Assembly: GCF_000003605.2 (NCBI RefSeq)
Contig: NW_003107090.1
Location: 631,197 to 651,544, forward strand
Source: Saccoglossus kowalevskii
Taxonomy: Eukaryota > Hemichordata > Enteropneusta > Harrimaniidae
DNA: 20,348 nucleotides
Direction of reading: 5' to 3'
Below the pieces are notes generated by a model. It made no database searches. It was given only the letters and a program-made list of their open reading frames with translations, and had not been told where the DNA came from. The position numbers and the translations under genes are program-made. Shown piece after piece: positions 12,016 through 20,348 of this stretch. Position 1 is the stretch's first letter; every line of letters begins with the position of its first letter.

Positions 12016-12582
12016 TACTGACCATTTGAGCCAATTCCATTTTGCCATAAGCAATCATGAGCTGGAATAGGAGTACAGGAGTAGTGTATGGTTGGCATTA
12101 TGTTATCCACGTGATGGTAGGAATTGAATGATTCTAAGATGACTAAGTGAAGATAAACAGTTCATGTTTGTTAGTATAATGAGTATAATAGTGTGAATGA
12201 TTGTCACACGTGGCAACTGAAACTGAACTGTCACATGTGTTAATTGAGAACTGACTGATTTTGTCACAGAATTCGTGAATTGAAAAATACAATTGATGTC
12301 AAGTATATTATCATTATATTGCATATAAACGGTGTATTTCGCAATAAATTGCAGGTAAAGGGTAATATATGGGGATATAGTAATCAATTGCGTAGTACCC
12401 CTGCTTTAGAGGTCATATTGTGATTACCAGCTAGTTGGCACGTAAGCCAGTCAATAAACTTATTGAAATAACGACCTCATTGCAATAACGTCACTCAATG
12501 CAATTACGGTAAAACAAAGACACAGCAAATACAAGAATCGATCTCACCGCTTGTAGGTTGATTTTCAATCTTCTTCAACGTA
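12016..12582. other. spacer between MITE-like copies 1 and 2
   Basis: AT-rich. The 94-codon minus-strand open frame here (12103-12387) is hydrophobic and low in complexity and is not supported as a gene. Confidence 0.55.
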
Positions 12583-12698
12583 TTAAAGCGTGAGGGTCGT
12601 CACGCGCGGGAATTGAGTCCCAAGCGATAATAACAACACATGTTAAAAACGCAAAGGCTCATGGGTAGACGCTTGTTTGTAAACAATGACCCGCTTAA
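12583..12698 (-). mobile_element. MITE-like element, copy 2, inverted and internally deleted (116 bp)
   Basis: The reverse complement matches copy 3 through GTTTACAAACAAGCGTCTAC and GGGACTCAATTCC. About 35-40 bases near its 5' end, and the short block CGCAGGTG near its 3' end, are missing. The outer ends are AGCG and CGCT beside TTAA or TAA. Confidence 0.75.
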
Positions 12699-13062
12699 AA
12701 AATAATAATGTTTGTGTTTTCACATGAAAGCAGGTAAAGAGTGGATTGTTTAAGTTGACGGTCATATAGTTTATGTGTATGATGAAGTAGACGCTGAGTT
12801 GATATAAGCAATCATTTTATTTATTTTATTATTTTAAGTCAACCTTTTAAAACTAAGATGGCATTTTGCTATGATTTTTATACACACGGTGAAAAAACAA
12901 GTCAAAACTGATGTCAACTTGGATTTTGTAAGATTTTTTTTCAAACAAATTTTCAGTCAGTTATACAGCATGAGTATACTTTCTGAAAAAAATGTTCTCA
13001 ATATAAACTGCTTATTTAAATTCTGTTTGATTGTAAAAACTGTGCTATTTTTACATAGCAAC

Positions 13063-13227
13063 TTAAAGCGGGGGAGTCGTCATCTGCGCATGCCTCAGAT
13101 GGCCATAGCATGTCATTGTTTACAAACAAGCGTCTACCCATGAGCCTTCGAGTTTTTAGCGTGTGTTGTTATCGTCGTTTGGGACTCAATTCCTGCGCGT
13201 GCGCAGGTGACAATCCTCCCGCTTTAA
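13063..13227 (+). mobile_element. MITE-like element, copy 3, most complete (165 bp)
   Basis: Terminal inverted repeats of about 30 bp can be read: the left end starts AGCGGGGGAGTCGTCA, and the right end, reversed, starts AGCGGGAGGATTGTCA. Both ends are flanked by TTAA. A TTAA duplication is typical of piggyBac-type elements, while a TAA duplication would fit PIF/Harbinger; the copies do not separate these. It has no coding capacity of its own. Confidence 0.8.
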
Positions 13228-15420
13228 TATTGCTATATTCAGCAACTTGATGGATGAAACCTTTGCTAATCAAAAGTCATTACTTAGCGTGTATTAACTA
13301 CAAACACTTAATAAAACACCACACATACTAGAACTTTTGATAAACCATCTAAATATTCAAGAAAATTCTAATATGAATGTTATGTGCTATCGCGAAAGAA
13401 GAACTTACGGAAAGAAAAAAGATGTCGTCTTTTTCACAGATTGAATATATGGATCGAATAAAATTACTTTTGTGTAAATATTTAATTGTTATAATTATTG
13501 ACAATTAATATTTTAGTGATATGCTCATTTCTGAATTTATATTTTTTTTACACTTCAAACATTTTCTCCAGGGAAAAATAGACACGTGTTCACTTTCACT
13601 TGCTCGATATATTTTAATGTGTTGATTCTGCAATAACATAGAAGTTTTGGCGACTTCACTCAACATATTAAAATTCAACAATAACTTGACAATATATTTA
13701 GGGCAAATAACACCGTAGATTTTTAGAGAAGCCACCTACGTTTGGATTGTCGCTGGTTAGCTGGATCTGCGTAATGGTAGTGTAAATATGCATGGGTATT
13801 GTAGTACATTAATCATTCGGCATCGGCCAACGTCTGTAATACGACTTATAATTATGTACTTCAAGTGCGCCCTCAATCAGTTTTACCAGTTAGTCTACCA
13901 TAACCATTCTGCATAAGTTTGAAACTGAGAACAAAAAACCACAAACGAGACAATCATTAACCCTACATTTTTAACTCGGTCTACTCCAGTAGAAAACAAT
14001 AGCCTTCCATAAAGTATCTTTCATTTCTAGTAATGGATCTCTGTGCCAAGTATAAGTTATTAATTGTATATTTTTATATTGTATGACTCGACATTATTGT
14101 TCATCCCTGACATGTGAAGTGACATTTTGTTTTCGCGATGTGATACAGTGAAATGACATTTTGAAGACTTAATTTATATTAGGCGTCATGTGTTTGCCTG
14201 CGTGGTACGTTTCAAGAATATATGCAACAAAATCTAACATCATTATTCACAAACTGTTGTTTTAACAATAATTAGGATGGCAATAGACTTTACATATTAT
14301 GATTACAAACAACATATAACTGCAAACTGTTTTCGATATTCAAGTTAAACTACGGGTTCACATGTAACTGACTAGGCTAATTTTACTTAAATGTATTACA
14401 CCACAGTAAAAAAGTAGGTAGGTAGTAAAATAACTACATTACAAATAATTGAATGATGTTAAATATACATTTAAATTGATTGAGTTTAAATTCACAGTTC
14501 TTTGGTTATACTTTATTTGTAAACGAACTAGCTTTAGGACGAGGCTGTTCTAGTATATTGAGAGTGAAGAGAACAACTTTCTCTTTATTTTTTGAAGAGG
14601 TTGCATTCAAACCCACAATATTCAATGAGCTAAGAAGGTGATCTGTAGTGGAAGGCAACAAGTGGCTTACCGTGAAACGTGTGTATCAGGTGTGATACGC
14701 ACATGTGTAGGTACTCAATTTTCATCTATAGTTCGCGTATATCTGTGTGTTCATCTAATATGTTTATTTCAAATTGATGTGCATCTGTTTATAATGTGGT
14801 CATTTATTAAATTAAAAGTTTATGAATTATTATTTGAAACTTGGATTAGAATTTTTTTATAGTTTATCGTTACGGCTCAGCGGCATGTATGGACTAGACT
14901 GTCAATATCCATCATACCACTGGCCAAGCTTTGCTATGCTTCACAATCTCATTTGTTTTACAGAAAGATAAAACTTTTTGGTCAGAGCATTGCCCTTTTA
15001 TACACAACCTTTTATACACAATAAGTTATGTAACAACACAAAAGGAAAAACTGCGATGGGATTTCGAACGACCATCTCAAATCTATGTTAGTACGTTAAC
15101 GGTATTAGCAAATTAAAAGTACAGCATTCCAACATATTTGTAAAGTCTTCTGTTCACAAAAAAACTAAATATGCAATGTTTGAAATGAAAGAAACATGTG
15201 GCTAGTGCATTCAAAATACCCCAGTTCTTGTTAGATTTAGCTTCATACCTAATTAGATCGCTAACCTTCATATTCAAGAAACCCACACAAAATACGCGCA
15301 TTTATACTCTTTTCAGACAAATTTGTCATCAATGTTTTATTTCGTTGGCATATAGCTCAGCTTAAAACTTAAACTTATTTATATCACGTTTATTGTAGGG
15401 CATGTTACGCGTATTTCAAC
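13228..15420. other. upstream flank of the cadherin gene
   Basis: No supported gene. The promoter and 5' untranslated part of the cadherin gene should lie at the right end or further upstream. AG sites at about 15316 (CTTTTCAG) and 15398 (TTATTGTAG) could be acceptors of a 5' untranslated exon, but nothing decides this. Confidence 0.5.
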
Positions 15421-15487
15421 ATGGTGCAGTTATTCGAATTCTCGATCTTAAAAGTTCTAGTAACTCTCCTATTGGTATTTATTCCAG
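15421..15487 (+). CDS. cadherin exon 1: start codon and signal peptide
   Basis: The ATG lies in a good initiation context (A at -3, G at +4), and an in-frame TAA at 15370-15372 closes the frame upstream. The 22 encoded residues start MVQLFEF and continue into a hydrophobic stretch rich in Leu and Val that ends near IP, typical of a signal peptide. The exon ends CCAG followed by GTACGT, a strong donor, leaving one base of a split codon (phase 1). Phase-1 introns just after a signal peptide are common in animal secreted proteins. The G joins to AT of exon 2 to make Asp23. The transcription start is not visible. Confidence 0.82.
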
Positions 15488-18400
15488 GTACGTAACACAT
15501 TTTCTTTATTCCTGCAAAACTTAAAACAAATCAACAACCTTTAGAACACTACTCGTGCAGTTTTAACACGGTCGTTAGGGCAAAATAAAATCATAATATC
15601 TTTTAATCTTGAGAATAAAATCACATTGTATCTTTGAAATGTTTGTATCGACAGGTCAAAGTATTTGTAATCGCTATGTGAGACACAGGAATTGTATATG
15701 TAAAAGATAGTCACGACCTTTGCGATTGATATTTCGATTTTATGTCTTCAGTGAGTTTGCGCAAAGTAGAACTACGAAATGATTGTCGCAATGCTTGAAG
15801 GGACGTGTCTTCAGAAAAAAATTACGGAAAATCCAAGATGGCGAACTAGCATCATCTTTACGACGCTCTTCGGGTCGCAACAAGCGAATCCGTGGCGTTA
15901 AATTCAGCTGTGAGTGATACCGAACAATACAAATTTGAATTCTACCGACATTTTACTACTTTGCGGCCTATTTCAGCACATGCAGTTTGTCCTGAATTGT
16001 CTATCTGTCTTGATTGAGCGGCGGAGGCTAATATTTTTTCGATTCAAAGCGTTTCAAATACATATTTGTCTCAAATTGAATTTTTAAATTAATTATTTGA
16101 AAGTGCAGATTTGAAATCTTTATAATATGAGTACACAATGTTGGGTAACCTTACTCTAATACAGTTGCACTGGCGCCGTCACCTCTCGCAACACCTTTTA
16201 TGGTTTTCCTCTATACATTATCCCCCCCCCCCCACATTCACGAAATTTATTTAAATTAGGCAACCAATGTAACATCCAGGGCTATCTATAACTAAAAACC
16301 TATATATATTTGCAGAAATATTTATTATCTAATGTGCATTAATTCACATGTTTTCTGGTCGTTTTAGATATGCAAATTAGTTGTCAAACAGAACCAGAAC
16401 CAACGACAACATCAGGTAACCTAACTTACCTATGTCTCTAAATTAGGCAACCAATGTAACATCTAGGTGTATCTATAACTAAAAAACCTATATATATATT
16501 TGCAGAAATACTTATTATCTAATGTGCATTAATTAACATGTTTTCTGGTCGTTTTAGATATGCAAACTAGTTGTGAAACAACAGAACCAGAACCAACGAC
16601 AACATCAGGTAACCTAACTTACCGATGTAGAGTAGAACATTCTATGTCATTAATCTTCGATTGCGTTGGTGTGAGAAGTCGTATGCAAATCCCAGAATAT
16701 GTCTCAATAGTCCGATCAAACTGTTGATAAATTGTTGTTTTCAAATTCAGGTTGTCAACCAATAGATGCCGCGAATCATTGTGGAAGCAATTTGTATATA
16801 TTTAATCATTTCGAAGGAATTCCAAATTCTATCGCACCAGATGTAGGAGACATCAGAGGTGAAGTCCCGAATGGAGCTATTGTTAACTACACAATATTCG
16901 ATGGGGATGCTAGCACAGCCTTTACAGTTGACTCAAATGGGGTTATCACCCAACTAAAAATGTTAGACAGGGAGGTAATGGGTACATACGCCTTTACTGT
17001 TACAGTAATCGGTTGTCAATTTGAAAAATCAATACCTGTTCAAGTCAATTTAATTGATCTTAATGATGAGACTCCAGCATGGAGTACTATCCAATACTAT
17101 GCGGAATGGATTGACGGGACAGTTGCCGCGACTACAATTGCAGTTCTATATGCTACGGATGATGACTTGGCTGAAAACGGTGAAATAACATATGTGGTGG
17201 AGCCGCCATTCGATGACTATTTTGCGACAGACAACAATGTAGTATACAACAAAAATCAACTTCGGTTGTCCGATTTTCAAAACGACGGAAGAATAGGCTT
17301 AAATTTTGACGAGAACGAGATCACAGTTCAAGTTTCGGCAGAAGATAATGGTTCGGAGCCCAAAAAAGCCGCTAACACTGCAAAAATAACTATTAAAATA
17401 ACTAGTCAAGTCGAGGACGGCTTTGAAAACATTACTTTGCAGTCAGGATTCGTATACGAGAATCAGCCAAATGGAACATACATCACAACAATCCAATCCG
17501 AAACAAGTGACGACTATGAAGTGATATTCGAAGTTGCTGGAACCAATGAATTGTTTCAAATTGATCCAATCTCTGTAAGTAGTGACGTCATAAAGTAAGC
17601 TTTATACTTTAGTACTAAACAAAAGCACGCATAGTCCTTTAGCCAACGAACAATTATAAAACCAAATGAAATGATTGCCCAGCATGCAATAGTCTATATT
17701 GATATAAATATGAATACTACAAGTACCAGTGTCAGTTATACACATTGATATAAAATAAAACGATTAATATTGCGGAAGATTTATACCATCTATATCCATC
17801 CTGTCATATATAGTGTGTGAACAAAGTAGTTATGGCGTCTGTTAACATGTTATCGCAAAACGAGTAAACCTAATGGGTACTAGACTAGCCTGATATCGTA
17901 TTCTGGTTCATGTTCGTCTTCCTCTATTGCATGTTTCGTACTATTAATTTCAGAGAAATGTTACAACAACTGTACAATTGGACAGAGAAGTTAACAGTAT
18001 GTATCATTTGGTGATCATCGGACATATGACAGATACGACAAAGTGCTTCATTAATCCGGTAATTATGTTTTTCATTATTGTTTACACTTATATTTTCTTA
18101 TTTAGAAAAGTTTAATAGCGCTAGTATGTTAAAGTGTAGTTACTGTACCTATAGCAGTACTGAGCACGTGAACCATTGTTCTGGGCGTGTTTTTTTATAT
18201 GGTTATTGTGAAGGAGCAGTTTGTTCGGATGCATATTAGTGACATTTCAGTGACAAGCACTTCTGTAGGTTTGGAGATGCGAACCATAAGCGCTGCTGCT
18301 ACACTCGAAACATCACAATTACTCGTGTTACTCACTATAAACTCTAACGTTTTTCAATTGTGATTCTGAGGAATACAAATAAATGTATGACTTTAAATTA

Positions 18401-20307
18401 ACGGGATACCATTAATCTCAGATGTGTCAGCAACTACAAATGGCGTTTAAGCTACTGGTCTCTCTTGCTAGTCCCCATGTCACGCGTTTTTTAATCCGAA
18501 TTTCATCATGAATATCTGCCATCTTGTCATACTTGATCCCACTTTGTTGTAATAAAACAAATACAGATACTCCTCTAAGTATATATGTCTAATGTAACAC
18601 CGATTTTTCCCCGTAAATATTCGACCATGAATTTCTAGAAATGGGCGGTCGCTTCGTACAAATCAATTATCTTACGTTAGTTACCACAATACAAAACTGA
18701 GTTCGTGATTAAGGAAACTAAGCATATAATTCCGATTCACATCACTTGCTTCTGAGTTTCGTAACGATATATATTTTGCAGTTTTTACCGCGCTATTTAA
18801 CATTTTTAATTTCTGCGTTCAGATTGCCGAGGAGCTCATCATTCATATATTGGACACGAATGACAACTATCCTGAATTTAGGTATAATACGTCATCAGGA
18901 TCTATTGCCGAGAACTCACCACCAAATACAACAGTACACATGGTAAGATATTTAAGTATTTTTGTTATTGCTTAACATTTTTTTGCAATTAAATAATGTT
19001 GTCGCATTTATCTTGAAAGGTTGCAATCGCACATATTTTACAATGTTCCATTGTGCAGATAGTTGGGCAATTCTTAAAAACAAATACTGTAACAAAATTC
19101 GGAACAGTTGATCTTAATTGTCATTTGTTTTCTCGAATAATTGTGTGTAAGCATGTACGAAACAGTCTTCATCCATGGTCATATGCTAACAAGTACATCA
19201 CAAGTATCGTCACGATGTGTGCCTATGTTACACTTATAATTATTGTGAATATTGTAGATGCCACTCATAGAAGCAACTGACGCCGATATTGATCTAAATG
19301 CTGCAGTAGTCTATTCACTGTCTGGCGATGGGAGTGACCAATTCCAAATCGATGAAATAACTGGCATCATTACAACTGCCGATAATGAAAATGTTCTTGA
19401 TTTGGACCGCGAAATTCAAGATACGTACGAGCTCACGGTTACAGCAGCTGATATGGGCGGTGATGTTGATAACCTCAATACTACCATATCTATTGTTATC
19501 TATATCAGTGACGTCAATGATAACACACCGGAATTTAATGAGACATCATATGAATTTGAACTGGATGAAGATACACCTGTTAATTACGTCATAGGCACGC
19601 TAATAGCCGAGGATTATGACATAGGGCTGAACGGTCGTGTATTATATTCTACGGTGGATGGTAGTCATGGTGATTTCGACATTGACACATATTCTGGTGA
19701 TTTATTCGTTACTGGAATATTAGATCGTGAATCTATACCATCATACGTCATAAACATTTCAGCTTATGACACTGGAAATCCAATATTAGAATCGTACACA
19801 GTAGTCATTATAGATATACTAGATATTAATGATAATAGTCCAGTATTTAGTTCTGACTTATATATAGGAAGTATAGAGGAATCTGCACAATTGGATAGCT
19901 ATGTACTGACTGTGAGGGCGACGGATGACGATGATGGAATTAACGCCAACGTTAGCTACTATACTAGTAGCTCCGATTTCTCCATCGATCCAATTACAGG
20001 TGGGTGGCTCAAACATTATAATATTATAAAAAAAAAAGACAGATTGCAATTTGGTAGTTAAAGCGTGTCTACCAAACAAACGTTACTCGCTATTTTGCGG
20101 CTACCGTCGTAATGTATGCAACAGCAAATTAAACACCATTATTACCTAACCTACAGGACCGTGGTTTACATTGGTTATTTTACATCGTTCTTTCGAAACC
20201 GGTTGTTATTTTCTTAACATTTAACTGTACATTTTCAGGAGATATTACTACAAATTCCACAGACTATGATTTTGAGGACAATGGAAAACTGAACTACGAA
20301 TTTACAG
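15421..20307 (+). CDS. cadherin-family adhesion protein, 5' part of a split gene (8 exons, runs off window)
   Basis: Joined exons: 15421-15487, 16368-16415, 16558-16608, 16751-17574, 17954-18058, 18823-18942, 19258-19999, 20239-20307. Every junction is GT-AG and the phases agree (1,1,1,0,0,0,1,1), giving about 675 residues. Order: signal peptide (1-22), Thr/Glu/Pro-rich segment (23-55), then EC1 (56-166), EC2 (167-277), EC3 (278-384), EC4 (385-498), EC5 (499-602) and the start of EC6 (603 on). Repeats carry LDRE, ATDAD/ATDDD and DxNDNxP motifs, the calcium sites of cadherins. The family is known for calcium-dependent cell-cell adhesion or planar signalling at the plasma membrane. The transmembrane and cytoplasmic parts lie beyond the right edge, so the subfamily (Fat-like, Dachsous-like, protocadherin or an orphan invertebrate cadherin) cannot be decided. 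Several N-x-S/T sites are present, as expected for a secreted ectodomain. Exon boundaries are my manual calls. Confidence 0.93.
15488..16367 (+). other. cadherin intron 1 (880 bp)
   Basis: Starts GTACGT and ends GTTTTAG. It holds a run of 12 C at 16222-16233 and the left part of duplication unit A. AAGATGGCG at 15835-15843 matches the core consensus known for the YY1 factor, but this is a single short match. A second possible acceptor, TTTGCAG at 16309-16315, would bring an early in-frame stop. I see no further exon. Confidence 0.75.
16368..16415 (+). CDS. cadherin exon 2: Thr/Glu/Pro-rich hinge, copy A of a duplicated exon
   Basis: The acceptor GTTTTAG precedes 48 nt and the donor GTAACC follows. 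Both ends are phase 1, so the exon can be included or skipped without changing frame. It encodes 16 residues (23-38), DMQISCQTEPEPTTTS, with one Cys followed by Glu-Pro and Thr runs. This looks like a short extended, possibly O-glycosylated spacer between signal peptide and EC1. It is almost the same as the next exon. Its frame depends on joining to exon 1, which works exactly. Expression of this tiny exon is inferred, not shown. Confidence 0.8.
16558..16608 (+). CDS. cadherin exon 3: Thr/Glu/Pro-rich hinge, copy B of a duplicated exon
   Basis: This is a second copy of exon 2, with the same acceptor, donor and phase (1-1), 51 nt long. It encodes 17 residues (39-55), DMQTSCETTEPEPTTTS. Compared with copy A it has two base changes, both altering the amino acid (Ile to Thr, Gln to Glu), and one in-frame extra ACA codon. 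The last G joins GT of exon 4 to give Gly56. The two copies could be used together, alternatively or not at all, with the frame kept each time. Confidence 0.8.
16751..17574 (+). CDS. cadherin exon 4: EC1, EC2 and first half of EC3
   Basis: An 824-nt exon (phase 1 in, phase 0 out), residues 56-330. The acceptor is TTCAG; the donor is GTAAGT at 17575. EC1 has an HFEG motif, LDRE near 16963 and DLNDETP at 17056-17076, where the last Asn of DxNDN is Glu. EC2 has an AEW motif and ATDDD, but FDENEI stands where LDRE is expected, and its end (ITSQVEDG) has no DxNDN. EC3 starts with VYEN and reaches FQIDPIS. Cys57, Cys66 and Cys144 lie in or next to EC1; a disulfide among them is possible. N-x-S/T sites include NYT, NIT and NGT. 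If the following intron were retained, translation would stop after seven more codons (stop 17596-17598). Confidence 0.95.
17575..17953 (+). other. cadherin intron 4 (379 bp)
   Basis: Begins GTAAGT and ends TTTCAG. AT-rich, with no coding or repeat signal that I recognise. Confidence 0.8.
17954..18058 (+). CDS. cadherin exon 5: middle of EC3 with LDRE motif
   Basis: A 105-nt, phase 0-0 exon too short to stand out as an open frame. The acceptor is ATTTCAG and the donor GTAATT. The 35 residues (331-365) contain VQLDREVNSMYHLVIIG, the standard LDRE strand of a cadherin repeat followed by Y-x-L-x-V, and end in CFINP with one Cys (361). It joins FQIDPIS of exon 4 to IAEELIIHILDTNDN of exon 6 to complete EC3. 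That continuity across three exons is the main support. Confidence 0.9.
18059..18822 (+). other. cadherin intron 5 (764 bp)
   Basis: Begins GTAATT and ends GTTCAG. No extra exon is needed, since EC3 reads continuously from exon 5 to exon 6. No repeat or other element recognised. Confidence 0.8.
18823..18942 (+). CDS. cadherin exon 6: end of EC3 (DTNDN linker) and start of EC4
   Basis: A 120-nt, phase 0-0 exon (residues 366-405). The acceptor is CGTTCAG and the donor GTAAGA. It encodes IIHILDTNDNYPEF, a canonical DxNDNxP-F linker closing EC3, then SIAENSPPNTTVHM, the A-strand and AEN calcium-binding motif of EC4. NTS and NTT glycosylation sites are present. An overlapping open frame in another phase (18746-18946) is a shadow of this exon. 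Confidence 0.92.
18943..19257 (+). other. cadherin intron 6 (315 bp)
   Basis: Begins GTAAGA and ends TTGTAG. An open frame inside it (19053-19280) shows no cadherin or other recognisable features and is treated as chance. Confidence 0.8.
19258..19999 (+). CDS. cadherin exon 7: rest of EC4, EC5 and first half of EC6
   Basis: A 742-nt exon (phase 0 in, phase 1 out), residues 406-652 plus one base. It begins right after TTGTAG; the first codon happens to be ATG but is internal. EC4 shows ATDAD, LDRE and DVNDNTPEF. EC5 shows an acidic LDEDTP turn, AEDYD, LDRE and DINDNSPVF. EC6 starts with IEESAQ and ATDDD and reaches FSIDPIT. EC4 and EC5 keep the whole calcium set. The donor is GTGGGT at 20000. 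Readthrough of the intron would add 19 residues and stop at 20059-20061, so the frame past 19999 is taken as intron. Confidence 0.95.
20239..20307 (+). CDS. cadherin exon 8: EC6 continued (last exon in window)
   Basis: A 69-nt exon, phase 1 in and out. The acceptor ATTTTCAG and donor GTAAGA are both strong. The split codon gives Gly653, then DITTNSTDYDFEDNGKLNYE. Joined to exon 7 it reads SIDPITGDITTN, the usual G-x-I strand of a cadherin repeat. TDYDFED sits where LDRE is expected, so this calcium motif is altered. An NST glycosylation site is present. The gene continues past the right edge. Confidence 0.85.
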
Positions 20308-20348
20308 GTAAGAGATTACTTTTCATTTTAGTACGCCATGTTTAAAGC

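Larger units (their letters stand above)
16252..16628 (+). repeat. tandem duplication (about 187 bp) containing a whole exon and its flanking intron
   Basis: Unit A is 16252-16435 and unit B 16439-16628, both starting TAAATTAGGCAACCAATG; the spacing between unit starts is 187 bp. They match throughout apart from about eight substitutions and three small indels (one A, one TA, one ACA in the exon), roughly 95% identity. Each unit carries the acceptor, the hinge exon and the donor, so the duplication added one usable, frame-neutral exon. Confidence 0.93.

Noticed and set aside
12103-12387. 94-codon minus-strand open frame
   Set aside because: Hydrophobic low-complexity peptide from AT-rich DNA, no family signal and no exon structure.
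14931-15116. Open frame after a TTGTTTTACAG acceptor-like site, just upstream of the cadherin gene
   Set aside because: No donor, no recognisable protein, and it does not join the cadherin exons, whose own start and signal peptide lie at 15421.
16309-16367. TTTGCAG as an alternative acceptor for the hinge exon
   Set aside because: From it the reading frame hits TAA after five codons; the same happens in the second duplicated unit.
19508-19515. TGACGTCA (CRE) inside exon 7
   Set aside because: Explained by codons for Ser-Asp-Val-Asn in the DVNDN motif.

Overview
The window looks like nuclear DNA of an invertebrate animal. It is AT-rich, mostly non-coding and full of microsatellites, tandem duplications, miniature inverted-repeat elements and tRNA-derived SINE-like sequence. 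Its one convincing gene is split by GT-AG introns. The encoded protein is a metazoan cadherin. I cannot name the phylum; a marine invertebrate such as a mollusc or hemichordate would fit, but that is inference only.

Layout. Positions 1 to about 15,400 contain no gene I can support. They hold a degenerate ~85-bp tandem array (about 616-1050), a 97%-identical 321-bp tandem duplication (1925-2562), a dispersed repeat in two opposite-facing copies (2882-2978 and 7172-7267), a (TTTA)n tract of 178 bp (4483-4660), a (TA)n tract (5876-5932), two tRNA-like SINE-type segments (about 6260-6400 minus, 6732-6800 plus) and a cluster of three related MITE-like elements (11866-12015, 12583-12698 inverted, 13063-13227). 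Short open frames in this part behave like chance frames in AT-rich DNA.

From 15421 to the right edge, on the plus strand, lies the 5' part of a large cadherin gene. Eight exons can be joined in a consistent frame (67, 48, 51, 824, 105, 120, 742 and 69 nt; introns of 142-880 bp), giving about 675 codons. They encode a signal peptide, a short Thr/Glu/Pro-rich segment made of two near-identical tandemly duplicated exons, five cadherin (EC) repeats and the start of a sixth. The gene runs off the window before any transmembrane or cytoplasmic part.

The most interesting points are the recent tandem duplication of a frame-neutral exon just after the signal peptide, and the loss of calcium-binding motifs at the EC2-EC3 junction, which predicts a calcium-free, possibly bent linker. 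I looked for a new multi-gene system and found none; the rest is repeat biology.
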